A stretch of 64,000 nt of DNA from Lepidostoma basale. Lineage: Eukaryota; Arthropoda; Insecta; Trichoptera; Lepidostomatidae. The stretch spans positions 248,001 to 312,000 of the forward strand of contig JAHDVF020000501.1 of assembly GCA_022606425.2 (NCBI GenBank), read 5' to 3'. Of the stretch, positions 31,028 to 41,837 are shown piece after piece. Under the pieces are notes generated by a model. It worked only from the letters and a program-made list of their open reading frames with translations. It made no database searches and had not been told where the DNA came from. The first letter of the stretch is position 1. Each line of letters opens with the position of its first letter. The position numbers and the translations under genes are program-made.

Positions 31028-31641
31028 CAGACATGGGCAACCTTTCCTAGGTCTGGGGCCAAATTATCATTCTGTCTCCCTGTCAAGGGGCGGACCAAAT
31101 TATTAATCATAATAAGGTAATATAAATTAAATAAAACACGTTGCTACTTCTTACATATTTTTTTATTTATATAATGAACGACATAATATTATATACTAAT
31201 TACAAAATTTAGTGTGGAGATTGGCCTTGTACTTGAATTACGAGACTATCAATATTGGCGTTGGTATTGCTTAATGGTAATCGCATAGAATTGTCGAGAT
31301 TTTCATGTGTTATCCTCGTTCGAATTTTTGATTTAATGTGTTTCAGCCTCGAAAAAAACTGTTCACATGTATATGTGCTGCCAAAAAGACAAACGATTTT
31401 TCTTGCAAAAGTATGTAAATTTGTATATTTTTCTTCCACCAAATATAATTTATAAAAATCCGTAAAAGCAACTTTGTCAAATTGTGATTTTCTTTCGCTG
31501 CGTATACGAGTTTCGCCGAATCACTGCAAGCGCCCTTGTCATCTGCATTATTTAAACTATAATTTTATTTCTCTATTACTTCGCCGAGATGAATCAGGGC
31601 CGGACAAAATTGCTCCGCGGGCCGGCGGTTGCCCATCTGTG
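31028..31641 (-). mobile_element. hAT transposon derivative, 614 bp
   Basis: Ends CAGACATGGGCAACC and, inverted, CACAGATGGGCAACC, typical hAT termini. Flanks gtttaagg (31020-31027) and gttttagg (31642-31649) form an 8-bp target duplication with one change, as expected for hAT. Internally deleted: only the transposase C-terminus remains. Confidence 0.9.
31209..31442 (-). pseudogene. hAT transposase C-terminal dimerisation domain
   Basis: 77 codons: VEEKYTNLHTFARKIVCLFG, STYTCEQFFSRLKHIKSKIRT, RITHENLDNSMRLPLSN. The STYxCEQxFSxLK...R..L...NL...RL pattern is the hAT C-terminal dimerisation region of the GTF2IRD2/ZBED-like subgroup. The catalytic RNase H-like part is absent. Confidence 0.85.
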
Positions 31642-32230
31642 GTTTTAGGCATCTATTGAGAACAGGTAAAATACGAGTAATATATTGTATATAGTATACT
31701 ACCAGAAACGCATGAGAGACGGTTCGACATTAGGAAGACAAGGTACTCTCCGAAATCAAGAGGAGACCGCGATCAGCAGATTAATTGCTCTTCCCACCAG
31801 TGTCACCAGAGGCATGTTGGTTCTGGCGGCCGGTAGGTAAAAAAATCTATGCTGTCGCTATCGTAGATATCTATCAGGGACAAAAAGCCAATCATCATCC
31901 AGCACGGCCGAGCTCTCGAAATATCCCCTGAGTAATCTAAAGAAATTGGTTATAAGATGCCCATCTCTTCGAACCTGCAGAGAGTTGGTACCAAACATTC
32001 CCAAAAAATGGCGTGGGATAGAGACACGGATAGCTACCATATTCTCTCATATAGAGATACCTCAGAATGTTTTCTGAACCCTCTCCAGCATAACGGAATA
32101 TCTCGTGAGGACTCCATTGCACATTGGTATCTCTGAAAACTCTTCCGGTTCGGACAATGAAGCCCAACATCCTCAGTGCAGAGTCACACATCCCCTCGAT
32201 ATGTGAACGAAATGTTATGTGTACAATGTA

Positions 32231-32552
32231 TAATTTTCTCGTACTGGCGATGGTTAATCTGATTCCTGGTTGTACTAATATTTTTAATAAAATAAATCAA
32301 ATACCTATATTTCATGTGGTGTTGTATACTAATTTACATGAAAAAGGTATTAGAAAACGATTTTATTTTAGTAAAAAACTTTACAAGAAGTGAGTATTAC
32401 TTTATGCACTGGTTAACCTCTCCTTGCGTACCGCCCCAACCGTGAGATCCTGAAATATTGAGTCATATAGCATGTGGCCCCATGCTTGGGGCTCATTTAT
32501 AATTTATCGAATATTCCAAGATTATGTCAAAATCGTGACTACCAGCGTTGGT
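32231..32552. other. No recognised feature
   Basis: AT-rich single-copy sequence between LINE-G and LINE-A. Confidence 0.4.
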
Positions 32553-33925
32553 GTAAACTAACTAACTAACTAACCATCACGCCGTCTCCCCGAAGGGGTA
32601 GGCAGAAAGAATGGACTGTCACACCTTTCTTTCCTGACATATTTCTCTCGCTTCGTCAACATTCATACATCGTGTCATGCACGCGCGTCGATTTCTCTGA
32701 CTCCTCACATGGCCGACATTCAATATTTGATTTATTTGATCGTGCCACGTTTTCCTCGGTCTTCCTCTATTTCTGGTACCATTTACATCATTAACATATA
32801 TTTTTTTACCATTCTTTCTTCATTCATTCTTTCCATATGTTCAAACCATCTTAATGATCCATTCATTATTTTGTTCATGACACCATCATTCGCACCACCT
32901 TCACTTCTTATATTTTCATTCGACACTCTATCATACACAGAATATCCGCACATTCGTCTAAGAGATCTCATTTCTACTGCATTTATTCTACTTTCATCCT
33001 TCCTTTGCCAGTTCCCTGCTTCGCTTCCATACATAAGGGTCGGTAGAAGAACACCATTGTGCACTGCCATTCTAGCTTTTTTGGATAGGTTTTTTTTTGC
33101 GATGACAACTTTAAGTGCACCATTCACTTTGTTGCCTGCCCCAACCCTTCTTTCAATATCCCTCTCCACTCTCCCATCTCTTGTAAACATACTACCTAAA
33201 TACACAAACTCAACTATTTGCTCCAAATTTTCACTATTCACGCTAATGTTGCAGACTGTCATGGTTTCTTCCTTTTCAAAAATCATTACCTTGGACTTAT
33301 TAACATTCATCATCAGATCATTTCACATGCATACCTCATACATACAATTTACCAGGATATGTAGTTCATGCTCGTTGTCAGCAAGTAGGACAGCGTCATC
33401 CGCATACAAGAGACAGCTTACTGACACTCCGCTCATTTTGGCACCTACATCCAACCCTTTCAGCTCTTTCATACAATTGTCCATATACAGATTAAATAAC
33501 CACGGGGACATTACGCAACCTTGTTTGACACCTTTATTGATATCAAACCAGGCTGTAAGATCTCCATTTACTCTGACACTAGCAGTGCTTTCCGTGTATA
33601 GCGACTTAATTGCCGTGATCAGTTTTGTACTTATTCCATATTCAGACAATGTTTTCCACAACTTTTCTCTATTAACGTAATCATATGCTTTTTGTAAGTC
33701 GACAAACGTACTTCTCTGTCAATGTACGAAGTCCAAAAATTTGATCCATACATCCTCTGCCATTCATAAAGGCACCTTGCACATCCCAAACTTTGTCACT
33801 CGTCAATTTTCTTACTCTTTCTATTAAAATTCTGCCATAGACTTTACCAACGACACTCAAAAGACTAATAGCTCTGTGGTTTCCACATTCCATACGCGAT
33901 CCTTTTCCGTCATCATATAGCTAGG
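32553..33925 (-). mobile_element. LINE-A, longest copy (about 1.37 kb)
   Basis: (CTAA)n at 32560-32575 marks the 3' end (minus orientation), followed by the conserved 3' block, the C-terminal region, and the reverse transcriptase. 5' truncated inside the RT domain; endonuclease not present. Confidence 0.92.
32600..33893 (-). pseudogene. LINE-A reverse transcriptase, broken
   Basis: RNA-dependent DNA polymerase for target-primed reverse transcription. Blocks from the N-terminal side: NHRAISLLSVVGKVYGRILI (33885-33825), QGAFMNGRGCMDQIFGLR, then a frameshift near 33665-33690; SLYTESTASVRVNGDLTAW, KGVKQGCVMSPWLFNLYMD, and catalytic LLYADDAVLLA (about 33415-33380); an in-frame TGA at 33323-33325; NVNKSKVMIF, FVYLGSMFTRDGRVERDIER, KARMAVHNGVLLPTLMYGSE, then a frameshift near 32785 and the RRACMTRCMNV end. 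The YADD aspartates are intact. RTE-like clade is tentative. Confidence 0.9.
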
Positions 33926-34148
33926 TAGGTACATACATACCAGAAAATATCAACATTTTTTTGTATGGATTTGAAGCCGGGCTTTATCACTCTGAAGTAT
34001 ATTACTATTCGATGTGTCACGAACTTCATTTCTATTGTCAGAATGTTATCTGTCACTTAAGTCATGTGCAGAAATGTTGTGTAAAGAAAGATTATGTAAT
34101 TTCTTTACGAAAATTTATTTATAACTCGTGTTTCGGTGTTAACAAATT
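33926..34148. other. No recognised feature
   Basis: Short AT-rich spacer; an 82-codon plus frame here runs into LINE-G and has no motif of its own. Confidence 0.4.
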
Positions 34149-34149
34149 T

Positions 34150-34445
34150 ATTATTACTGGCCACCAGAACCAATCTGCCTCTGGTGACACCGGTTGGAAG
34201 AGCAATTAGTCTGCTGAACGCGGTCTCCTCGGAGATCGACGTCTTTCATATTAGTGAAGGTACGTTCAGGAGACAAATACTCTTGACTTTAGAAAGTATC
34301 TTGTCTTCCTAATGTCGAACCATCTCTAATGCGTTCTTGGTATTATGTTGTATTTTTTTAATATTTTACCTGTGCTCAATAGATGCCTTAAACATTTTGC
34401 GGTTTGTAATGTCTTTTGAGTTAATAAACTGATTTGATTTACAGC
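34150..34445 (+). mobile_element. LINE-G 3' end
   Basis: Encodes RTNLPLVTPVGRAISLLNAVSSEIDVFHIS-like sequence, then 3' UTR (tcaatagatgccttaaac) and tgatttgattt tail. Confidence 0.8.
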
Positions 34446-35262
34446 CTTTTGCTTATTAATTATTTTTCTTCTTGTATTTATAAATACACTATTATATTAT
34501 ACAAGAACATGAGTTTGATGACGCAGAAAATTAATTTTTGTATAGATTTAAAATGCGCCTAAAATGGGATTTAAAATCAATTAATTCACGAAATTTATTT
34601 AGAAAGATAAAACTCTTTTAATCCGGAAAAATACATTATCGTGACACAAAAATGTCAGACGGGCTTGCCTTACTGCTTGACCCTAGGCACGCCACTGCTT
34701 ACTACTCGAGATATTAAAAGAACAACACCGTTCTAACTTGAACAATTGATTGCTAAAATTTCACCAACTATCCTTGCCATCAGTAAAAAAATTGTACCTA
34801 ACAAAATTGCGCAATTATCAATAATTTTTTTACCTGCTGGCAACAATTAATTCCGGACCCGCAGCGTGTTCGTTTTATTCATTAATTAAAAACCACGTTT
34901 AATAAATCCTGAAGAAATTTATCACTCGTATAAAAAGAAAAAAAAAACATAAAACCACATTGATAAAGCACTAAAATTAACCCGATAGATAACATCTCTA
35001 CTCACGGCTGTTTTTATATCCGAAACTCGTTCCGAAGTGGCTTAACTTTTTTATCTTAATTATATTTAAATGCTTCAAAATATTCATATTAATCAGAATT
35101 ACTCCCAGAACTAGCCGGTCAGCGAAGCGGCCATTAAACGTACCTTTAATTAAGAATTACGTTAAAAAGGTCTACTGACCTACCTTCTATTATTTGTAAA
35201 TTAATTCGGTTTATTAATCAGGGGTTTTCAACTCCCGTAAAATTACAATCATAAAAATAAAA
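34446..35262. other. Single-copy AT-rich sequence
   Basis: No coding or repeat signature. A patch near 35100-35150 (agaactagccggtcagcgaa) is less AT-rich. Confidence 0.4.
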
Positions 35263-35264
35263 CT

Positions 35265-36060
35265 AACCATCAGGCCTTTTTTCCGAAGGGGTAGGCAGAA
35301 AGAATGGATCGCCACAATGTTCTGTCCTGGCATAACTTTCGCGCCTCTTCTACATTCACAAATCGTGACATGCACGCTCGTCGATTGTTCCTACTTCGAA
35401 TATGACCGTCTTTCAGTAATTGAAAAATTTGATCATGTTATATCTTCCTTGGCTTTCCTCGACTTCATTTTCTCTTTTTAACCATTCTTCCCTCATCCAT
35501 TCGTTCTATATGTCCAAACCACCTTAGTGACCCTTTCTTAATTTTATTTATCACGCATTCATCTGCCTTACATTCCTTTCTTACTTCATCATTAGATATT
35601 CTATTCTACATTGTTTTTCCACATATTCATCTTAGTGACGTCATTTCTACGGCACTTATCCTACTTTCATTCTTCTTCTACCAACTATAAGCTTCACTTC
35701 CATACATAAGGGTCGGCTCTAGAACTCCATTGCGCACTGCCATTTTTGCTAACTAACTAACTAACTAACCATCACGCCGTCTCCCCGAAGGGGTAGGCAG
35801 AAAGAATGGACTGCCACACTTTTCTTTCCTGACATATTTCTCTCGCTTCCTCAACATTCATACATCGTGGCATGTACGCACGTCGATTTCTTTGACTCTT
35901 CACATGGCCGACATTCAATATTTGATTTATTTGATCGAGCCACGTTTTCCTCGGTCTTCCTCTAGTTCTGGTTTTTGCTTTAGTAGATATATCTATTTGG
36001 ACTGAAATGACTTTGAGTGCACCATTTATTTTGTTTCCAGCTCCAACCCTTCTTAAAAAT
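35265..36060 (-). mobile_element. LINE-A2 copy, host of a nested LINE-A
   Basis: Begins ccatcaggccttttttccga at the 3' side (minus), with coding blocks equivalent to 49196-49770, interrupted at 35751-35971 by a LINE-A insertion, then resumes tttttgctttagtagatata. Many stops show it is old. Confidence 0.85.
35751..35971 (-). mobile_element. Nested LINE-A insertion, 221 bp, with TSD
   Basis: 3' end (CTAA)n at 35751 onward, then the conserved 3' block and RRACxxRCMNVEEAREICQE. Flanked by identical 8-bp tttttgct at 35743-35750 and 35972-35979. This fixes the exact 3' boundary of LINE-A at the TTAG repeat and shows 5' truncation. Confidence 0.9.
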
Positions 36061-36464
36061 CATAACAACAATTTTTGAAAATCTGAAGATCATATTCATA
36101 ATTAAGGGTACACTCTTAACCTATTGGAACAATTAGAAATTAATAAGCATAACAAAAAACCCTAATTTAACTTTAATCAATGAACATACTAACTTCATCC
36201 CCACGCCTTAATGTAGTTCCGATATATAATTAGATTCAAAGAACTCTTGATTCTGCACTGTATTTATTTCACATTTCAGATGCAGAAGAGAAGAATACAT
36301 CAATTGAATCTACGCACACAGGATGGCGATTTCATTTTATATACGAGTATAATACTTAGATAATCAAATGATTTTACTGAAATCTCTTGATGGAAGTTCA
36401 TTTTAAATAATAATTAAATAAAACGATGTTTTTTAACTACTTCCACTTTTGTCTTTATTTAGAC

Positions 36465-36504
36465 AGCGACCGGTTTTGCCAGACTCGCTGGCATCGACAG
36501 ACTG
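36465..36504 (-). ncRNA. Hammerhead-like core (P7, left arm), G12 lost
   Basis: Minus: CTGTCGA, T, GCCAG-CGAGT-CTGGC, then AAAAC in place of GAAAC, CG, GTC. Loss of the conserved G should abolish cleavage. Confidence 0.5.
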
Positions 36505-36531
36505 GTCTACTGAGACTGGTCTACGACAGAC

Positions 36532-36572
36532 CAGTCTGTCGATGCCAGCGAGTCTGGCGAAACCGGTCGCTG
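36532..36572 (+). ncRNA. Hammerhead ribozyme candidate (P7, right arm)
   Basis: Helix I CAGT (36532-36535) with GCTG (36569-36572). CTGTCGA (36536-36542; A6 is T), T, GCCAG-CGAGT-CTGGC (five pairs), GAAAC (36559-36563), CG, GTC (36566-36568). ACCGGT at helix III is palindromic. Confidence 0.55.
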
Positions 36573-36645
36573 TCTAAATAAAGACAAAAGTGGAAGTAGT
36601 TAAAAAACATCGTTTTATTTAATTATTATTTATAATACTTAGAAT

Positions 36646-36950
36646 CATTAGTCATCTTGAAATATGTAAAATCATTTGTTAACAATTTGTAAGGAGATGT
36701 TTTTCTTAAAAACACTTTATTTCGTACTACCTCAAATGACTTATTTTTGATTTATATAATATCATTTAGTATCCCCTAACTATGTAATCATTGTCATAAA
36801 ATTTCTTAACGAGTTCCAAGAAACTCTTTCCAATATTTTTTAGACCTACCCAAATAATATTTTGTTAAAAATGTATAAAGTCACATCAATTTTCGTTAAT
36901 TACCATATTCTACTACATTTACTAGTGTATATAAACAGCAACGAGCTGAA
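36646..36950. other. No recognised feature
   Basis: AT-rich spacer. Confidence 0.4.
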
Positions 36951-36954
36951 ATTT

Positions 36955-37035
36955 TGTCACATTTGATAATGCCGTAGAAGGGCGAAACATGTCATTCCCA
37001 TAAAATATAATAAAACTTCTAGAAGTTGGTATTAA
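36955..37035 (+). repeat. P3 fold-back, right arm
   Basis: TTGATAA-T-GCC..GGGC-GAAAC-AT-GTC then attcccataaaatataataa and aacttctagaa, the P3 tail. Confidence 0.7.
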
Positions 37036-37690
37036 TTAGAAGTGTGTAGTTTTTAAAAAATATCGTACGTTTAGTATTATTTAAAATATCATGAATTTAA
37101 TTAAATCATTAGATTATATTCAAAATGACACTCGTTGATGTCCCTGTTGAGTATACCTTTTATAATAGTTATGAAAATTAAATTAAATTAAAATTAAATT
37201 AAATCGTGACGAAGCCCTGATCGAATTACATAGATCAAATCGATTAAAACTTCAATGCAAATTTATTAATAAAAAACTATAAATATTACAACTAAATACA
37301 TATTTATGTCATCACACTCATAAAATTATTGTATTTAAAAATAATTTAAAATGCATTATTCTGCATTCTCTTAAATTAACAAATTAAAAATATTATAATA
37401 TATTTTAGATAGTTGTATATAATCGCTTTATATTTAAAATGTATTATTCATTGTAACTCATATTATTTATGTATATATCAATAAACAAAACTAAATGCTT
37501 TGAATGTCCTAGAACAATTTTTACAAACAACAAGTTTTTTTACAACAAGTTAATTTCATGTAATAAACAATAAAACAATCAAGTATTTATTTCCTTTTTA
37601 AGAAATGCATTTCAAATGATAGTTTGTATTTTTTTTTTAATTTTAATTTCATGTTGATTGCGACTTCGATGCGACTTATGTAGAATAATA
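37036..37690. other. Extremely AT-rich desert
   Basis: Long runs of A/T with short direct repeats such as aaattaaattaaaattaaat. No coding potential. Confidence 0.5.
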
Positions 37691-37770
37691 AAAAGAATAA
37701 TGGTTTATCAGTCGAAACATGTCATTTCCGTAAAATAAAATAAAGCATTTAGAAAACAGAAGTTTTTAAT
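37690..37770 (+). repeat. P3 fragment
   Basis: gtcgaaacatgtcatttccg, then agcatttagaaaacagaag: P3 from GAAAC onward only. Confidence 0.6.
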
Positions 37771-37774
37771 TGTT

Positions 37775-38012
37775 ATCCTATCATGAAGTACGCTGCAGAG
37801 ACGCGGGCCGACACTGTGCGAACCAAGGGTCTACTAAGAACATCTGAGATGAAAGTCCTAAGATGAATTACTAGAAAAACTCTCCGAGATCGTGTATGCA
37901 CCGCAGACATAAGAAAAACATACGAAATAGAGGATACAGCAGCTTATGAAATCACCACCGAACCCCGCCCACCTGGAAGACAGGACAAAAGGGACAGCTG
38001 GACCTCATCATT
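37775..38012 (+). mobile_element. LINE-K fragment with internal deletion
   Basis: Encodes MKYAAETRADTVRTKGLLRT, SEMKVLR, TLRDRV, KTYEIED then skips to TAAYEITTEPRPPGRQDKRDSW. The WSRSRRRYWRDHVARM block is missing. Confidence 0.8.
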
Positions 38013-38014
38013 AT

Positions 38015-38402
38015 CAGGGAATTCTTTGAGAACTCCGTTATCTTGGAGACTATCCATCTTTATGTTCCAGATGGTTATCTTCGACAGCGTCAGCACAGAC
38101 TGTTTTATCTCCCAGTATGCAGAACCAACCTGCCTCTGGTGATGCCGGTGGGGAGAGCAATCAAACTGCTGAACATGATCGCTTCGGAAATCAACGTCTT
38201 TCATATTCGTGAAAGCACGTTCAGAAGACAAATACTCTTGACTATGGAGAATATCTTGTATTCCTAATCTCGAACCATCTCTCATGCTTTCCTGGTATTA
38301 TATTATATATTTTTATGTTTTACCTGTTCTCAATAGATGCCTTAAACTAAAATTGTTGTTTGTAATATATTTTGAGAAAATAAATTGATTTGATTTGATT
38401 TA
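38015..38402 (+). mobile_element. LINE-G 3' end
   Basis: Encodes LETIHLYVPDGYLRQRQHRL, FYLPVCRTNLPLVMPVGRAIK, LLNMIASEINVFHIRESTFRRQ in blocks, 3' UTR, and tail tgatttgatttgattt at 38387-38402. Best example of the family's 3' end. Confidence 0.85.
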
Positions 38403-39005
38403 ATCCATCTACGAAAAAAAAGTTCGTAGGATCGCATCGCTGTTTTAGTGATTTAGTGATCATCTCACCAGCCATGATTTTTGTGTCACATCTATTAAAA
38501 GAAGAAGAAGGAGAATTTAAATTATTAAAATATGAAGCTGAATAATAAAAAAAATGTAATTTACTTATTTTTAATATGTTATATAACAGTGTGCAAGCAG
38601 GTTCTTAAGGTTATTAAGACATAACAACGCTATGTAAGAATAAAAAAAAACTCTTAATTTTCCTTTTATGGCGAATATTATTGCAGTTAGTTGCCCAATC
38701 TTATTAAAAACATCACGAAATGCTGGGAACTACCAAATAATCCCCTGTTTATTGCATACTTTAAAAAATAATTCCATTAATCTCGAATAAAATCTTGTGC
38801 GCGGTTGGAAAAGCGTTCGTTTTATTATTACGGATTGTTCTCCGAGCACCTGCCGAGAGCTAATTACTGTTAATAGCACCACCTTTTCTATTCATACAAA
38901 TCTCATAAGCGTGGTTGTCTTCACTTGGCTGTTCATCGCGAGCGATTCTTGTTAATTCCTCAGCATGGTAATAATTATATGTCTAACAGCCCGATTGTGG
39001 GACGA
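38403..39005. other. No recognised feature
   Basis: AT-rich; a short GC-richer part near 38830-38960. No motif. Confidence 0.4.
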
Positions 39006-40460
39006 ATATCGCTGTAGAATCCATTCGGAGATTGTGGCGCCAGATTGTCAAATTACTTCCTCGGTCGCTTCGTTAAAATGTATTCTTTTAACCTTCTATC
39101 GGACGCATCCGATCTGATGGACACAACGCCACCGTTCTATTACATCGTTGGAACCCGATGCACCAAGTAGCGTCCCCTTTGAAGTATTCATTGTTATAGA
39201 ACGGTGCGCTGATGGACACAGCGTCACCGTTCTATTACATCGTTGGAACCCAATGTACCAAATAGTGCCCCCTTTGAAGAATTATTTTTTACCCTCCTAC
39301 TCTCTTCTCTTCTTCGTGTCAATAACAAGCTAGTCTCGTAAGGATGGTATTAATAACGTCACATCGTTGGGACCCGACCCACCAAGTAGCGCCCCCTTTG
39401 TTGCCGGAGAATCCATTCGGAGATTGTGGCGCCAGACTTTCAAATTACTTCCTCGGTCGCTTCGTTAAAATGTATTCTTTATTTGTTACCCGCCTACTCT
39501 CTTATCTTATTCGTGTCAATAACAAGCTAGTCTCGTAAGGATGGTATTAATAAGGTCACATCGTTGGAACCTGGCGCACCAAGTAGCGCCCCCTTTGTCG
39601 CTGGAGAATCCATTCGGAGATTGTGGCGCCAGATTGTCAAATTACTTCCTCGGTCGCTTCGTTAAAATGTATTATTTATTTGTTACCCGTCTACTCTCTT
39701 ATCTTATTCTTGTCAATAACAAGCTAGTCTCGTAAGGATGGTATTAATAAGGTCACATCGTTGGAACCTGACGCACCAAGTAGCGCCCCCTTTGTCGCTG
39801 GAGAATCCATTCGGAGATTGTGGCGCCAGATTGTCAAATTACTTCCTCGGTCGCTTCGTTAAAATGTATTATTTATTTGTTACCCGTCTACTCTCTTATC
39901 TTATTCTTGTCAATAACAAGCTAGTCTCGTAAGGATGGTATTAATAAGGTCACATCGTTGGAACCTGACGCACCAAGTAGCGCCCCCTTTGTCGCTGGAG
40001 AATCCATTCGGAGATTGTGGCGCCAGATTGTCAAATTACTTCCTCGGTCGCTTCGTTAAAATGTATTATTTATTTGTTACCCGTCTACTCTCTTATCTTA
40101 TTCTTGTCAATAACAAGCTAGTCTCGTAAGGATGGTATTAATAAGGTCACATCGTTGGAACCTGACGCACCAAGTAGCGCCCCCTTTGTCGCTGGAGAAT
40201 CCATTCGGAGATTGTGGCGCCAGATTGTCAAATTACTTCCTCGGTCGCTTCGTTAAAATGTATTATTTATTTGTTACCCGCCTACTCTCTTATCTTATTC
40301 GTGTCAATAACAAGCTAGTGTCGTTAGGATGGTATTAATAAGATCACATCGTTGGAACCCGACGCACTAAGTAGCGCTCCCTTTGAAGTATTATATGTAA
40401 TCATCCTATTCTCTTCTTTTCCTCGTGTCAATGACAAGCTAGTCTCGTAAGGATGGTCTC
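39005..40460. repeat. 197-bp tandem array with degenerate flanks
   Basis: Five full 197-bp units start at 39344, 39541, 39738, 39935 and 40132; partial or rearranged units lie at 39009-39343 and 40329-40460. Units 39738-39934 and 39935-40131 are identical as read; 39541 differs by a base or so, 39344 by more. Each unit holds a 64-codon frame that ends TAA two bases before the next ATG, but 197 is not a multiple of three and the frame has no protein signature. The core-to-edge gradient of divergence is typical of unequal exchange. Confidence 0.93.
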
Positions 40461-40700
40461 AATAGTGTCTTATCTATTATATTTCTCTTAGCATTATGGT
40501 GGAAGGTTTTGCCGACTGTACGTCATTTCTTTACCGTGTTATAGTACTTAGTTTGACATTGATGAACAAGAAATTAATAAAGGTTTGATCAAAAAGTTCA
40601 TTGCGCTTAACTCGTCACAGTTTTTAAGGTACGTGTTTTCAAAATACGAGTACTTCAAGAGGGTTTTTAATTATTTTGTGGAATAGAACATAGATGCGTG
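40461..40700. other. No recognised feature
   Basis: Unique AT-rich sequence downstream of the array. Confidence 0.4.
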
Positions 40701-40704
40701 TTGC

Positions 40705-41002
40705 CCAGAATCTATAGACAAAGAAGCAGATAAAGGAGGCCTACGTCCAGGAATGGAGCTCTACAAGCTGAACCTGATAATGGTGGAATTACCTTGATTT
40801 ATCAGCTAGGCCTATCCGACACAATGCGCCCGATCATTAGTTATACATAATTTGTATTTATTTGTATGGAAAGCTTTTATTTATTTTTATTTTGACGCCA
40901 CTAATATTGATTTTGCATCCCTTGGCAATCATATAAATGAATTTTACGAATGTGTGCTTACCAAGAACATGGCGCCGGAACTCAACTGACAGCGTATTGA
41001 GT
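40705..41002. repeat. Segmental duplicate, copy 1
   Basis: tagacaaagaagcagataaa through catggcgccggaactcaact matches 41553-41830 with scattered changes. The first 60 bp resemble a LINE-B terminus (ggaggcctacgtccaggaat). Confidence 0.8.
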
Positions 41003-41420
41003 CCGACGGAAGGTTAATTTACTCGGTACCGGATTCTTCGTTCTTCGCACAAAGCACCGCCTCGCTTATAGAAGATATTATTCAATTTGGCGGATTTTAG
41101 TACTAAATGAACGGCCATGATTTCATTACTCGTGGAAACACCACGATACCCACCTGTAGTTGCATATTACACGTGTACCGTCCATAATAAAATCTATTAT
41201 TAATACGTCAAGAAACTTTGATAACTACATAATTGGGTGTATGGAGGCGCTTACTTTATAAACATACGATCTGCCTAGAATTAATTTCGGCTGTCAGATT
41301 TCAAATCTTTGGAAATTGAAATTATTTATTATAATACGGAGCTTTAAATTCCAATAATTAAGGGCTGATCATTAAAAAGGTGAGAAAAAAGTCTAAAATG
41401 AGTTTTTGATCCCAATTGGT
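41003..41420. other. Single-copy sequence
   Basis: Includes a moderately GC-rich patch 41010-41180. No feature recognised. Confidence 0.4.
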
Positions 41421-41837
41421 AATAAACATAAAGGCTTCTTCTTTTTCTCTTCTTCCTCAGCCTATTCCCGTCCACTCCTGGACAAAGGCCTCTTCCATTC
41501 GCTTCCATGTCACTCTGTCCTGTGCAGACTGCATCTAGGTTATTCCGACGTGTCTGTAGACAAAGAAGCAGATAAAGGAGGCCTACGTCCAGGAATGGAC
41601 CTCTACAGGGTAATACTGATAATGGTGGGATTACCTTGATATATAAGCTAGGCCTATGCGACACATTGCGCCCAATCATTAGTTATTAATATTTTTTATG
41701 GAAAGCTGTTGTTTATTTTTACTGTGACGCCACCAATAATGATTTGCATCCCTTGGCAATTATATAAATGAATTTTAAGAATGTGTGCTCACCAAGAACA
41801 TGGCACCGGAACTCAACTGACAACGTAATATGTACAA
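41421..41837 (-). repeat. Segmental duplicate, copy 2, with LINE-B stub
   Basis: 41421-41439 is the LINE-B target sequence (aataaacataaaggctt). 41440-41552 is a LINE-B 3' terminus (minus), then 41553-41830 repeats copy 1. The stub lacks LINE-B upstream of the GITWMQSAQDRV block. Confidence 0.75.

Larger units (their letters stand above)
30969..32230 (-). mobile_element. LINE-G C-terminus and 3' tail, split by hAT
   Basis: Minus orientation: MCDSALRMLGFIVRTGRVF, ENILRYLYMREYGSYP, LGMFGTNSLQVRRDGHLITNF, LRGYFESSAVLDDDWLFVPDR, then 3' UTR (cctgttctcaatagatgcc) and a tail of tgatt repeats at 30969-30990. The hAT element interrupts the UTR. Removing 31028-31649 restores the order seen in the intact 38015-38400 copy. 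Confidence 0.85.
36370..36645. repeat. P7 fold-back element, complete
   Basis: Arms: ataaaacgatgttttttaac and its complement at 36598-36620; inner arms ctttatttagacagcgacc and ggtcgctgtctaaataaag. Centre is a short repeat of agactggtctac. Fragments of this family are at 25820, 26440, 46305, 52000 and 63905. Confidence 0.9.

Noticed and set aside
32709..33680. 323-codon plus-strand open frame, the longest in the window
   Set aside because: It is the antisense shadow of the LINE-A reverse transcriptase on the minus strand, whose RT motifs (QGCVMSPWLFNLY, YADD) are clear.
39344..40338. Five near-identical 64-68 codon frames as a gene family
   Set aside because: They are the same phase of a 197-bp tandem repeat, lack any protein signature, and edge units do not keep the frame.
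39005..40460. CRISPR-like direct repeats
   Set aside because: Units are 197 bp, contiguous and without unique spacers, in a eukaryotic context.
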